Positions 1-7,814 of a stretch of 54,769 nt of DNA are shown here, in pieces (the stretch's first letter is position 1; every line of letters begins with the position of its first letter). Position numbers and translations under genes: made by a program. Source of the stretch: a virus; the IMG/VR virus record IMGVR_UViG_3300021131_000008, positions 1 through 54,769 of that record, one strand, 5' to 3'. The notes under the pieces are model-generated. The model did not search any database and was not told the origin of the DNA. It worked only from the letters and a program-made list of their open reading frames with translations.

Positions 1-88
1 GATAGTTTTTCTTCTCTATTGCTTCGTAAATACGATCAACAACTTCTACTTCTTGAACTGGTATTGGTATTGTTAATTTTTTAGTCAT
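1..88 (-). CDS. 5' fragment of the Cas4-like nuclease gene (duplicate of 54671-54758)
   Basis: This is the first 29 codons of the nuclease gene that is complete at 53904-54758; the ATG is at 88. It is present a second time only because the contig ends overlap. On the circle, this gene directly follows the DUF669 gene (166-669), so the leftward operon runs through the contig joint. Confidence 0.9.
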   Translation of the reverse strand, partial: MTKKLTIPIPVQEVEVVDRIYEAIEKKNY

Positions 89-99
89 TAGGATCTACC
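1..99. repeat. Terminal direct repeat, copy 1 (circular-assembly overlap)
   Basis: Bases 1-99 are identical to bases 54671-54769. A perfect overlap of exactly 99 nt is typical of a circular contig closed by an assembler using a 99-mer, so it most likely marks a circularly permuted or concatemeric genome. A physical short direct terminal repeat is less likely but cannot be excluded. The joint lies inside the Cas4-like nuclease gene, so no gene is truly broken here. Confidence 0.95.
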
Positions 100-165
100 T
101 ATAATAAAGACGGGCTACTCGCTGCAGCATATCTACCTCCGCCATCCGCTTTCGCCCTAAACTGG

Positions 166-669
166 TTAATCCCAAGGATTCTTTTTCTTGGACGAGGGTT
201 TCACATCTTTATCGGTCGGGATGTCATTCGTAAGATCATCAATCCCAATGGACTTAGTTTCAGCTTTGGGCTCTGTTCCGCTTACAACGTAACCTACGAT
301 ACGGTTTTTATCAGAGTACCCATTGCTGCCTTTTTCAATATCAACAGAGGCTTTGAACTTACGATCTATCAAATCATCAAAACTGTTAGCATTAGGTTTT
401 CCGCAAGCTCGTGCCCATGAGGCCACTTGTTCACGACCGATACGCTGAGCGGCTTCGCTTTTGTTGTGAATATTGAAGTTGTTCCAGATCTTACGACCCG
501 TGTGTTGACCTGATAAAACTTCAAACGTAGCAGAGATCATTTCTCCACCTGACTTAGTGGCTTTAACCTCAGCGTCTACACAAGACAATACGTACTCGCC
601 TTTAGGTAACGGGGAGTGATCACGTACATCACCAGCATAGTCGGTTAAATCGAATCCAAATTTAGACAT
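166..669 (-). CDS. DUF669 family protein, probable single-strand DNA-binding protein
   Basis: A protein of 167 residues that resembles phage DUF669 proteins: an N-terminal MSKFGFDL segment, a central LPKGEYVLSCVDAEVK strand and a GRKIWNNFNI motif. The C-terminus is basic, then ends in NPWD; a short acidic or aromatic tip is common in single-strand binding proteins. Members of the family usually sit beside Sak4-like ATPases and RecB-like nucleases, as here, so a role in replication or recombination at ssDNA is inferred. The start is preceded by the phage's conserved leader AATAAAGGAAAT. Confidence 0.75.
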   Translation of the reverse strand: MSKFGFDLTDYAGDVRDHSPLPKGEYVLSCVDAEVKATKSGGEMISATFEVLSGQHTGRKIWNNFNIHNKSEAAQRIGREQVASWARACGKPNANSFDDLIDRKFKASVDIEKGSNGYSDKNRIVGYVVSGTEPKAETKSIGIDDLTNDIPTDKDVKPSSKKKNPWD

Positions 670-680
670 AATAATTTCCT

Positions 681-1421
681 TTATTTAGTTATAACGGGTA
701 TATGTTTTACAATCTCTTCCATGCTCATATCGAAAGAATCAGGGCAAGCGTAACGATTTTTTGCAATATATGCAGGGTTCTCGACTACATGAAGTAACCG
801 TTCACCCGTCGTTATACCACGATTTACAGTGTTGTTAAAACCTACGTCAGACTTCTTGACGATCACTTTGAAACCTGCATAAGCAATCACATCACACCAC
901 TCCTGCAACAGCGCGTTGCAACGGTTTGGCAGTTTTGGCGAAAATCGATCGTACGGCTCAGTCAACGGATTTTCATAACGAACCACATTGGCATGCGCTA
1001 ATAGAACGATATTCATACTTCTTTTACGACGTAGCGCGTCTAACCCTTGGAGGATCTCGCGGAATGACTCAGCTACAAATACTTGACCCTTACCGTAACC
1101 CAAGTCTTTGGCGTCGTGAGAGGATTCAACATCCTTCACAATCAGCGGCTCAACCAACCAATCCACTGAGTCGAGAACGAGCGTTTTGAAGTCATGCTCT
1201 TCTTTCAATAGAGTTTTGATAGATTCAACCACGTCATTTACTTCGGTAGCTTGAGGAAACGAAGTAACGTCCAAAGAGTCCAATCCGTTCTCGGTATTGA
1301 TAAAAATAGGATCAGGGAATTTTGCCGCTATCGTAGACTTACCGATACCGTGGTTACCGTAAATACAGATTCTTGGGGGAAGTTGTTGCTTGCCCTTTAT
1401 CAGAGCGTCAGTAAAACTCAT
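681..1421 (-). CDS. Sak4-like / AAA_24 RecA-fold ATPase
   Basis: 246 residues with a Walker A motif GNHGIGKST at residues 22-30, Walker B LVLDSVDW around 81-88, and a later NIVLLAHANV strand typical of RecA-fold cores. It fits the short phage ATPases called AAA_24 or Sak4, which assist single-strand annealing or recombination with a partner ssDNA-binding protein. The DUF669 gene lies 11 bp downstream and the Cas4-like nuclease follows it on the circle, making a compact recombination module. The start has the AATAAAGGAAATA leader. Confidence 0.8.
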   Translation of the reverse strand: MSFTDALIKGKQQLPPRICIYGNHGIGKSTIAAKFPDPIFINTENGLDSLDVTSFPQATEVNDVVESIKTLLKEEHDFKTLVLDSVDWLVEPLIVKDVESSHDAKDLGYGKGQVFVAESFREILQGLDALRRKRSMNIVLLAHANVVRYENPLTEPYDRFSPKLPNRCNALLQEWCDVIAYAGFKVIVKKSDVGFNNTVNRGITTGERLLHVVENPAYIAKNRYACPDSFDMSMEEIVKHIPVITK

Positions 1422-1434
1422 ATTATTTCCTTTA

Positions 1435-1794
1435 TTAAAAGTTTAAAACTATATTTTCATACTGAAAAGCCCGAGCGTCGAATTGTAGAACATTCAACTC
1501 GATACCAGGACTACTTTGCGCTATAACGCCAACGCAAATTGCTGACAGCTTAGGGTCTCCAATAATGCAGAGGTAGTCACCTTCGCGGAAATCTTTTAAA
1601 ACTTCTCTAGCATGTTCAACTAAATCGACCTTTTTGAGATCAATGTCAGTGAACACGTGTTCAATCGATCCGAATCGTGCCGCATCCTTGATAGTTTTAC
1701 GTGTAGAATTATCAACGATCCAGACTACGGTATATGCGTCTTCCATAGATGGTTCCTTTTCTAAATCGCCAAAGTCGAGATTAAGTTGTTTCAT
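1435..1794 (-). CDS. Conserved-looking protein of unknown function
   Basis: 119 residues, not recognised. The N-terminus is MKQLNLDFGDLEKEP. The rest alternates predicted strands and helices: VVWIVDNST, a helix at HAREVLKDFREG, and strands YLCIIGDP and AICVGVIAQ. It could be a small single-domain alpha/beta protein. It overlaps the 3' end of the polymerase gene by 14 nt and is preceded by the AAAGGAAATA Shine-Dalgarno leader, so expression is credible. The position between polymerase and ATPase suggests a replication accessory role, but nothing in the sequence proves it. Confidence 0.6.
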   Translation of the reverse strand: MKQLNLDFGDLEKEPSMEDAYTVVWIVDNSTRKTIKDAARFGSIEHVFTDIDLKKVDLVEHAREVLKDFREGDYLCIIGDPKLSAICVGVIAQSSPGIELNVLQFDARAFQYENIVLNF

Positions 1795-3565
1795 TATTTC
1801 CTTTATAAAACCGGCTTGCGCCGATATCCGTTATTGTTTTAATTATAGCCTGAAAATACCAGTTGAAGTCAAGATCTTTGGGAATATTTTTAGGTAGGGT
1901 CATGCAAGCCTTGGCCCCATCGGTTTTTGCAACTTTATTTCCATTGGTTGCATAAGTGATTGGAGGGAGTTTTTCAGTGGTTTGATACCACCGTACCACT
2001 CTGCCTAAATGCTCATCTCCCTGAACTCCACCTCCTGTGACGTTACGTACGCTGATAAAGTCATTGATGTCTTGGCTCTTCAGCGTCTCCTCAAACGGAA
2101 CGCCACTCGCTAACCAGTTGGCTACAGCTTTAGAAACAACTGGTGCAGTAGGATTCTTGCTCAACGTTGGTGGACTATAAATACCTTTGATTTTTACGCT
2201 TCTATCTCCTTTCACCGCGTAATAATTATTCACATCTTTGAGCGCCACACAGCGGTAAAATGTAGCTTCAAAGATAAAACCAGTTCGCTCAGAAAACTCT
2301 TTTATAATCTGCTCAACTATAGCCAACTCAGATTTACGATAACGTAACATAATGCCGTCAGTGTTAGCCGATATGACTGTAATGCTTTCACTTTCAAGAG
2401 CTTCAATCAAGTTGAGCAAGTTCAGCTGACCAGTCAAAACGATATTGATCATAACGTCTGGCGAATAGAGTGGAGAAAACTTGTTAGCAGTTTTTCCAAA
2501 CGTTCCGTTCAATGCAATCCGCAATGAGTCCGCTATGACCATATTTTTAATTCGTTTACCTTCTAAACGGCGATAAAATAAAGTCCGGTACTCTTCCAAA
2601 AACTTTTCGCCTGTGTTTACAGGTATCAAGTTGCAGTTCAACATAATAGCGGGGTAGTAGGATGCTACGTCGTAGTCAGTTACATAATACTCATCGTCGG
2701 CAACGTAACAAACTTTACGGTCGTGCTGAGAGTGCAAACCGCCTACTCCCATTTGATAAATACCCGCGTTTATATTAACTAGATCGTCTTTCAAGAAGCT
2801 CGGCAGTTCAACATGACCCGTTGTAGGGCGAACATAAAACTCGTGCGCTGTGATACGTTCGGCTATCGCTTTCAACGCGGGTGTTTTGAATTTTATGAAG
2901 TCAGGTAGTTTATATTGAACAGACGCAGGTATCGAAGGTGCTTTACGTTTTAAGTTCAAACGTTTTACGAACATCTGCTCAGCCACCTGAGAGTCTGATC
3001 GACTTCTAGCATCGAACTTATATTCTCTACTGATTTCAAGGCGTAACTGCAATTGCCCCTGAAGTCGATTATAAAGTTCAGCGGTGGTATCAAGATCATT
3101 GAAACAGTATTTCAATACGGTTTGTTTTTGGTCGTCTTCAATCATCGCGTCATAGTGAAAAGGCAGATCTTGAATGACCGGCATATTCATACGAGCACCA
3201 TAAGTTTTTAAACTCACGAAACTCGGCGCTACTTCAATCAAATCAATGTGATCGACTTTCGGCATAGTGAACCCGTACTTTCTCTCTGCTTCCCACGGCA
3301 TCAAATTATTTCTGATAATTTCATCGCCTAACTGTTTTGTTTCAAGAAACGTTTTTCCAGAAACAAAATAAGCTATTACTGGCATATCATATTTATTACC
3401 GTTGAAACTGATAAACGTATTGTTTGATTTGAAAAGATCTTTTATTTGCGCGCGAGCGTCATCTTCATCTCCCCAGATATGAAAGTACGTTTTTGTGTCA
3501 AGAATCAATCCGCAAAATAGGAATAGATTCTTGAACACTTCCGTATCGAATACTATCGTTTTCAT
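1781..3565 (-). CDS. Family B DNA polymerase with 3'-5' exonuclease
   Basis: 594 residues, compact for the family. The exonuclease domain has Exo I FDTEVF (D7, E9), Exo II NGNKYDMP (D60) and Exo III YCFNDLD (Y153, D157). The polymerase domain has motif A DYDVASYYP (D299), motif B RIALNGTFGK (N353, G357) and motif C ANTDG (D403), where the first Asp of the usual DTD is Asn. The motif GVGGLHSQ near 273-280 may correspond to the linker motif between the two activities. It should replicate phage DNA together with the primase-helicase at 13539. The ATG overlaps the upstream stop as ATGA, which indicates translational coupling. Confidence 0.92.
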   Translation of the reverse strand: MKTIVFDTEVFKNLFLFCGLILDTKTYFHIWGDEDDARAQIKDLFKSNNTFISFNGNKYDMPVIAYFVSGKTFLETKQLGDEIIRNNLMPWEAERKYGFTMPKVDHIDLIEVAPSFVSLKTYGARMNMPVIQDLPFHYDAMIEDDQKQTVLKYCFNDLDTTAELYNRLQGQLQLRLEISREYKFDARSRSDSQVAEQMFVKRLNLKRKAPSIPASVQYKLPDFIKFKTPALKAIAERITAHEFYVRPTTGHVELPSFLKDDLVNINAGIYQMGVGGLHSQHDRKVCYVADDEYYVTDYDVASYYPAIMLNCNLIPVNTGEKFLEEYRTLFYRRLEGKRIKNMVIADSLRIALNGTFGKTANKFSPLYSPDVMINIVLTGQLNLLNLIEALESESITVISANTDGIMLRYRKSELAIVEQIIKEFSERTGFIFEATFYRCVALKDVNNYYAVKGDRSVKIKGIYSPPTLSKNPTAPVVSKAVANWLASGVPFEETLKSQDINDFISVRNVTGGGVQGDEHLGRVVRWYQTTEKLPPITYATNGNKVAKTDGAKACMTLPKNIPKDLDFNWYFQAIIKTITDIGASRFYKGNNETT

Positions 3566-3816
3566 CTGTCCTGATTCACGTAAGCTGAAGTGGGTTCAGA
3601 ACCGTCATCGGGATTTTCATTAACCACTTCAATATACTTCTCTAAAAAATGCTGAGCTTTTTTCAAATCAACTGTTCCGTTCTTCTTTTTCCATCGCGTC
3701 ACATACTTCGTGATTTGAGCTTGAAAATAGTCAAGATCGTTAGCCACCACGTAGTCCCAGTGCTGTATCTCAGACTGGTAATGTTTACCGCCTACTTGCT
3801 TATCATTTGCTGACAT
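3562..3816 (-). CDS. DUF3310 family protein
   Basis: 84 residues from ATG 3816. The motif VGGKHYQSEIQHWDYV and the following ITKYVTRWKKKNGTVDLKKA are the signature of DUF3310, a small phage family often linked to nucleotide metabolism genes. Biochemical function is unknown. An upstream in-frame TTG (3831) is less likely because a strong GAAAGGAG site sits just before the ATG. It overlaps the ThyA-like gene by 14 nt and the polymerase start by 4 nt, so all three are probably one operon. Confidence 0.85.
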   Translation of the reverse strand: MSANDKQVGGKHYQSEIQHWDYVVANDLDYFQAQITKYVTRWKKKNGTVDLKKAQHFLEKYIEVVNENPDDGSEPTSAYVNQDR

Positions 3817-4783
3817 TTTCTCTCCTTTCAATCCATTCGAATACTGCCGCTTTCCAATCTTCCGCTTTTATCATTTCAGCATATTTATATCCGCTTCCTT
3901 TTTTATTTTTACGAACATGAGACACCATGGCCATTGGGTAGGCCACTTCTTTGAAAAACTTGTGTGTGTACTTTGTTTCATCATTGAACGGATCTTTACA
4001 AAACCGATCGCAATCATGCAAAAAGCTAGCCCAACCTTCTTCAAATAATGGATAAGGTTTCAACCCCAATATCGCGTAGTAGTCGTAAGTGCTACTCGAT
4101 GGCGGCTGCATCATATCTTTGCTCGCGTCATACAGATCTGCGTACAAATGAAGATTATTTGAGATCGTATAATAGGTTCCGATGGGGATTTTGAGTGCGA
4201 TGGCGACAAATTCTTGTAGAATTGTAAAGTGTACCGCATTTGCACCTGCATAACCCCACCAGAAGTCGTTTGAACGATTGTTCACCATTAGATCTAAACA
4301 ACCGTTTTTAATTGAGAAAATCAACTGTGTATTACAAGCACGATCTTTTGTATCGATAACCAAATCATTTGCATCCCAGAGCTGTATAACCGCTTGACGA
4401 GAGTCAGGATTATTAGTCAAATGCGCGATCAACATTACCAATTGATCTACACCAAACTGTTGGCGCATGCGGTAACCATAGGCCGCGTTGAAAACACGCC
4501 CATCATCGCTGTACGCTCCTATCCGAGAGTTGAACTGACTAACAAAAGCTAAATCGTTTCTTCCGGCTAGTATCCACAAACTTTCCATTAAATGAAAAAT
4601 AGGATTAGCATCGCGCTGTGCATAAAAAAGAACTCTTTCTGTAGGATTAAATACTTTAGTTAATACTGGCTCTGGCATAACCCAAGCCTCGCCATTGCGG
4701 GTACTTGTTTTCTTAGCCGATACTTTGAATCTCCAAAGTGCATCTTCGAAAAGCGTATTTATATTTCTAGCTGAAATTTCCAT
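3803..4783 (-). CDS. Thymidylate synthase-fold enzyme, possible dUMP hydroxymethylase
   Basis: 326 residues of the ThyA/dCMP hydroxymethylase family: ESLWILAGRND (67-77), SRQAVIQLWD (128-137), a probable catalytic Cys150 in DRACNTQ, and NRSNDFWWGYAGANAVHF (169-186). N182 aligns with the Asn that selects uracil over cytosine in ThyA, but with one extra residue before it, so dUMP is the likelier substrate. Family members make either dTMP or 5-hydroxymethyl-dUMP, and residues alone do not settle which. The next genes are the helical partner (start/stop overlap) and the hmdU DNA kinase, which favours a hydroxymethylase feeding thymine hypermodification. A plain phage ThyA is the alternative. Confidence 0.85.
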   Translation of the reverse strand: MEISARNINTLFEDALWRFKVSAKKTSTRNGEAWVMPEPVLTKVFNPTERVLFYAQRDANPIFHLMESLWILAGRNDLAFVSQFNSRIGAYSDDGRVFNAAYGYRMRQQFGVDQLVMLIAHLTNNPDSRQAVIQLWDANDLVIDTKDRACNTQLIFSIKNGCLDLMVNNRSNDFWWGYAGANAVHFTILQEFVAIALKIPIGTYYTISNNLHLYADLYDASKDMMQPPSSSTYDYYAILGLKPYPLFEEGWASFLHDCDRFCKDPFNDETKYTHKFFKEVAYPMAMVSHVRKNKKGSGYKYAEMIKAEDWKAAVFEWIERRENVSK

Positions 4784-5643
4784 TAAAATGCCTTTTCTGA
4801 TTTATAAAGTTGTCTAGGAGCACCTTGCGTCAAATACGCACGCATATATTTATCATATTCGCACATAACATTTTGAACGTCATGAAGTGTTATATCTTTT
4901 AAATCTGCATTTGACCCTATTAACGCATTGCGTATGTCTAATAACTCGCTATTGAATTTCTCTTGTGTAATTTTATCCTTCAAATATCGATAGTGCAACC
5001 GATTGAGCCCTCTTATACTTCCTGGCCCTATCGGCGCCCAAGTAAATAAATCAGTAGCCTCATCAAGTTGATCTTTTATATACGACAAGTCAGCAGCCAC
5101 TTGGCCAGCTATAAATGTTTGTATACCAAATGACGTAGCTAGCGCGGTTGTAACATTTTCAATTGACTTGCTTTCAACTTGCTTTCTTATCTCGTCTTTT
5201 ATCTCGATGGTCGGCATTATTATATAATTACACAAGTTATACGCTTTTGTGTTACCTTTCATTCGAGTCGGATAAACTATATATGCACTTGAATACGTTT
5301 TTTGTTTCAATTGTTCAAGATCTTTCATCGCATTAAGAAACAGCTTCGCATCAAACTCTTCTACTGTATGCGGTATTGCGTTATATTCCATTAATTTTAT
5401 AAGCGTTGGCGGCCAGTTTATCAAACGAGCTATTAGCGCTCTGAACCAAACATCGCCGGTTGTACATTTGTAATAATTATCAAGTAACCACTTTGATACT
5501 CGATCATGCTTTCTACGTACATTACAAAATCGATACTTCGCAAATATGGGGTCGTTAGTCAACGACAACGCACCACGTTCTTTTCTCAATCTTATTGATT
5601 CACGTTCATTGACTATACTAATTAGCACCTCATAAAATATCAT
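4783..5643 (-). CDS. 5-hmdU DNA kinase helical-domain / aGPT-PPlase-like protein
   Basis: 286 residues from ATG 5643, which has AAGGGGTG upstream. Residues 10-53 carry the signature INERESIRLRK, TNDPIFAKYRF and NVRRKHDRVSKW, which I recognise from the helical proteins linked to 5-hydroxymethyluracil DNA kinases and alpha-glutamyl/putrescinyl thymine pyrophosphorylases in phages with hypermodified thymine. The rest is mostly alpha-helical. It overlaps the kinase gene by 14 nt and the ThyA-like start by one base (TAATG). It probably acts on DNA containing hydroxymethyluracil, either as kinase partner or as the group-transfer enzyme; which of these cannot be told here. Confidence 0.75.
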   Translation of the reverse strand: MIFYEVLISIVNERESIRLRKERGALSLTNDPIFAKYRFCNVRRKHDRVSKWLLDNYYKCTTGDVWFRALIARLINWPPTLIKLMEYNAIPHTVEEFDAKLFLNAMKDLEQLKQKTYSSAYIVYPTRMKGNTKAYNLCNYIIMPTIEIKDEIRKQVESKSIENVTTALATSFGIQTFIAGQVAADLSYIKDQLDEATDLFTWAPIGPGSIRGLNRLHYRYLKDKITQEKFNSELLDIRNALIGSNADLKDITLHDVQNVMCEYDKYMRAYLTQGAPRQLYKSEKAF

Positions 5644-6220
5644 TTTCACCCCTTTTAAAAATATCAAGCGTTTCATTGAATGCGTCCATATAATCAACAG
5701 TTAGTACTTTTACGCCTCCCATTGCATGAAGATTTTTGCAAGCAGCAAAAGTCGACTTATGCGCGCTAATTGTATTCTGAGGATTAAATGGACGATCATC
5801 TCCACGCTCTTTTCTACGTGCTAGGACGCGCTCTAAGCAAAGATCCAAAGGTGTGTCAAGGTACGCAGCAACATACGCACCAGTAGGTTTCAACATCTGA
5901 GTGGTTATGGCGTTTGGCCCGACCTTTGAAATCAATAATCCTTCAAGAAGAACATGGCCTTTAGGATGCGCGGCTAGCGCACGATCAGCTATCTCTTCTT
6001 GCGTACTGATACCATCTGTTCCTCCGCAAGTGTTGGCGTAAGACCCTATCACATAGAGCTTTTTCGCTAACCCTTCGGATGATAAATCAACTTCATACCC
6101 CCAATGTTTTTTACCATTCGGATCGGGCAGAGTTACAGTTGGATAATCAGTAAGAAACTTACGTGCTACTGTAGTCTTGCCACTTCCACTAGTTCCTCTG
6201 AGCGACAATATTATATTCAT
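5630..6220 (-). CDS. P-loop 5-hydroxymethyluracil DNA kinase-like protein
   Basis: 196 residues from ATG 6220. This start overlaps the upstream stop as ATGA and has GGGAG eight bases before it; the earlier in-frame ATG at 6235 is less favoured. Residues 5-13 hold the Walker A RGTSGSGKT. A glycine- and Cys-containing segment (SYANTCGGTDG) and an arginine-rich lid-like segment (ERVLARRKERGDDRPF) follow. The pattern matches phage P-loop kinases proposed or shown to phosphorylate 5-hmdU in DNA so that the activated base can accept an amine or amino acid. The helical partner and ThyA-like genes directly downstream support this. A generic nucleotide kinase is the alternative. Confidence 0.75.
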   Translation of the reverse strand: MNIILSLRGTSGSGKTTVARKFLTDYPTVTLPDPNGKKHWGYEVDLSSEGLAKKLYVIGSYANTCGGTDGISTQEEIADRALAAHPKGHVLLEGLLISKVGPNAITTQMLKPTGAYVAAYLDTPLDLCLERVLARRKERGDDRPFNPQNTISAHKSTFAACKNLHAMGGVKVLTVDYMDAFNETLDIFKRGENDIL

Positions 6221-6429
6221 GAAGTTTTCTCCCATAAGATAACTTTCTCTAATGCTTGATAACGAAGTACTTGTAATTTCACTTTATCCATCGCTTTTTC
6301 AAGTTTGATTTTTGATGGCACTAACCAATCAGGAAAAAACGAGCTAACCATGAGCTCTCCTGCAGTAATCAATTTACCATTGTTATCCCGCTTTGCAGGT
6401 GGCGGTTTCTTGCCTATTATTAATCTCAT
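6217..6429 (-). CDS. Small basic protein of unknown function
   Basis: 70 residues from ATG 6429 (an in-frame TTG five codons earlier is less likely). It begins with MRLIIGKKPPPAKRDNNG and is lysine-rich and soluble-looking. Both ends overlap neighbouring genes by 4 nt (ATGA), so it is translated as part of the modification-gene operon. No family is recognised. Confidence 0.6.
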   Translation of the reverse strand: MRLIIGKKPPPAKRDNNGKLITAGELMVSSFFPDWLVPSKIKLEKAMDKVKLQVLRYQALEKVILWEKTS

Positions 6430-6521
6430 TCTTCTCTCATCCAATTAATAAAATCAAACATCATATAAAACGCCATCCCACATGCGATTCCCTGCACGAA
6501 AATCCTAGCACCGTCCGTCAT
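6426..6521 (-). CDS. 31-residue single-span membrane peptide
   Basis: A very short gene with a strong ribosome site (AAAGGAGG, 6 nt before the ATG at 6521). Its product is 31 residues with one hydrophobic stretch, FVQGIACGMAFYMMFDFINW, enough for one membrane span. Its TGA overlaps the next ATG. It overlaps the upstream gene by 17 nt. The function is unknown; such micro-proteins in early phage operons can be host-takeover or exclusion factors, but that is only a general possibility. Confidence 0.55.
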   Translation of the reverse strand: MTDGARIFVQGIACGMAFYMMFDFINWMREE

Positions 6522-6702
6522 TGTCATCCTCCTTTAACTGTGGCGGTATGGAAAAACGCTCTGGAAACGTCTTAATATACTCACCAACAGCGTCAGCCAT
6601 TGAACCAGCTTCACTTGATGCGCCAACTTTCATCACACCTTCACGCGTTGTTAGCCACCCCGCAAAATCATAGATGTCAGTTTCGGCAAGTCGATACGTC
6701 AT
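6505..6702 (-). CDS. Small conserved phage protein
   Basis: 65 residues. The segment FAGWLTTREGVMKVGASSE followed by EYIKTFPERF resembles small accessory proteins seen in many phages, with no assigned activity. The start overlaps the upstream stop by 4 nt. It lies in the run of very short genes between the kinase and the transferase-like gene. Confidence 0.6.
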   Translation of the reverse strand: MTYRLAETDIYDFAGWLTTREGVMKVGASSEAGSMADAVGEYIKTFPERFSIPPQLKEDDNDGRC

Positions 6703-7064
6703 TTGTTTTTCTCCCGTAATTTTTCTTGAATTGCAAAGTAAACATCAGTAACTGTAAAACTGCTCCAAGTTTTCATGCTGTCGCAAATCATTGTCAATTC
6801 ATCTTGCGTCAGCCCAACCCATGTGCGTTGTGGTGGGTCTTTGTACAGCGGGATTCCAGCAGACCCATCCGTTACTTCTCGCCAAATGTTGTCAGTAAAC
6901 TTGGCAAATTTACCTACAGGCTCTTGCTCTGACTGCTTTAAGGATTCTTTAATCGCGGTAATGGCGGCATACATTTCTGGTTCAAAGTCAGCCAAAATCC
7001 AACCATCTTTATTGACGCGTTCAATAAAATTAAGCGCAATCTTCAATGCTTTATCTTTACTCAT
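6699..7064 (-). CDS. Small accessory protein with WVGLT module
   Basis: 121 residues. The N-terminal part is helical (ALKIALNFIERVNKDGW and AAITAIKESLKQSEQEPVGK), a layout common in small phage proteins. The C-terminal part carries RTWVGLTQDEL, a module shared with the genes at 7061-7285 and 7804-8118. The function is unknown. ATGA overlaps at both ends place it in the operon. Confidence 0.6.
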   Translation of the reverse strand: MSKDKALKIALNFIERVNKDGWILADFEPEMYAAITAIKESLKQSEQEPVGKFAKFTDNIWREVTDGSAGIPLYKDPPQRTWVGLTQDELTMICDSMKTWSSFTVTDVYFAIQEKLREKNK

Positions 7065-7285
7065 TTGTTTTTCTCCCGCAATGCCGATTCAATGGCATCG
7101 ACAAAGTTACGCGCATATTGAGGCACACGCCCATATTGCCCATAGTTAAGCATCTCCATGATTTCCTCATCCGTCAGCCCTACCCATGTGCGCTGTGGCA
7201 GTTCTGTAACTAAAGATTCAATCCCGCCATTGAGTTCAACGGCAACCCTTATGGTTTTGTCTGAAAATGAAACTCTGATGGTCAT
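7061..7285 (-). CDS. Small accessory protein with WVGLT module
   Basis: 74 residues. The N-terminal strand-rich part (MTIRVSFSDKTIRVAVEL) is followed by PQRTWVGLTDEEIMEML, nearly the same module as in its neighbours. The C-terminus EKNK is also shared with the upstream paralogue, which suggests module shuffling by recombination. The function is unknown. Confidence 0.6.
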   Translation of the reverse strand: MTIRVSFSDKTIRVAVELNGGIESLVTELPQRTWVGLTDEEIMEMLNYGQYGRVPQYARNFVDAIESALREKNK

Positions 7286-7551
7286 GCTTGTCCCCTTGCT
7301 CGGATAGAAACGCCAATCTGATATGCCGCACTTGATTGAATGGGCGCAGTCAAAAGTGCATTTGTATTGAATAATTGACTATCCGCAATCCTTGCACACG
7401 CCTCACGCTCGGCTTCTACTGCTTTGCGTATCTCTGCTTCTAACCCTGCCTTTGACCACAGCGACATTGGGCCAATTGCGGCTGTTACTTTTTGTATTGT
7501 GCATCGCCCACCTGCAAGTTCGCGCAATAAAATTTCTTCATCTTTAGTCAC
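7282..7551 (-). CDS. Small accessory protein with EREACA...IRARGQ module
   Basis: 89 residues. Contains KAVEAEREACARIAD and ends in SIRARGQA. The next gene carries the same two motifs (EREACAKVCEE and TIRARGQS), so the pair are partial paralogues or share a mobile module. The module is frequent in small phage proteins of unknown function. Confidence 0.6.
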   Translation of the reverse strand: MTKDEEILLRELAGGRCTIQKVTAAIGPMSLWSKAGLEAEIRKAVEAEREACARIADSQLFNTNALLTAPIQSSAAYQIGVSIRARGQA

Positions 7552-7814
7552 GATTGTCCCCTTGCTCGGATGGTTGCGGCAAATTCAGTTCGTGTTCCGT
7601 ATCCAACGTATTCCTCACACACTTTTGCACACGCCTCACGCTCATCAGCACGAGCGGCAAGACAGCAGGGTTTGTTGGGTTGTATCTCTCGTGCATCCAT
7701 CAGATTTTGCAATCTTGCAAATTTTTGTTTCCATGCGTCTTCTATTGTTTTTTGCATAGATTCTTCTAGTGATTTTGCGTAACGTTTGCCTATTTTTTCA
7801 TATTCATCTTCCAT
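7548..7814 (-). CDS. Small accessory protein with EREACA...IRARGQ module
   Basis: 88 residues. A charged helical N-terminus (EKIGKRYAKSLEESMQ) precedes the module EREACAKVCEE...TIRARGQS shared with the downstream neighbour. The last 18 bases of both genes are nearly the same (TTGCTCGGAT region on the plus strand at about 7291 and 7562). The function is unknown. Confidence 0.6.
   Translation of the reverse strand: MEDEYEKIGKRYAKSLEESMQKTIEDAWKQKFARLQNLMDAREIQPNKPCCLAARADEREACAKVCEEYVGYGTRTEFAATIRARGQS

Noticed and set aside
1-99. The 99-bp end repeat as a genuine packaged direct terminal repeat
   Set aside because: Its exact 99-nt length and location inside a coding sequence fit an assembler overlap better than a biological terminus.
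95-145. 16-codon minus-strand frame (MAEVDMLQRVARLYYR) between the DUF669 and nuclease genes
   Set aside because: Too short to support and without a clear ribosome site; left as intergenic sequence.
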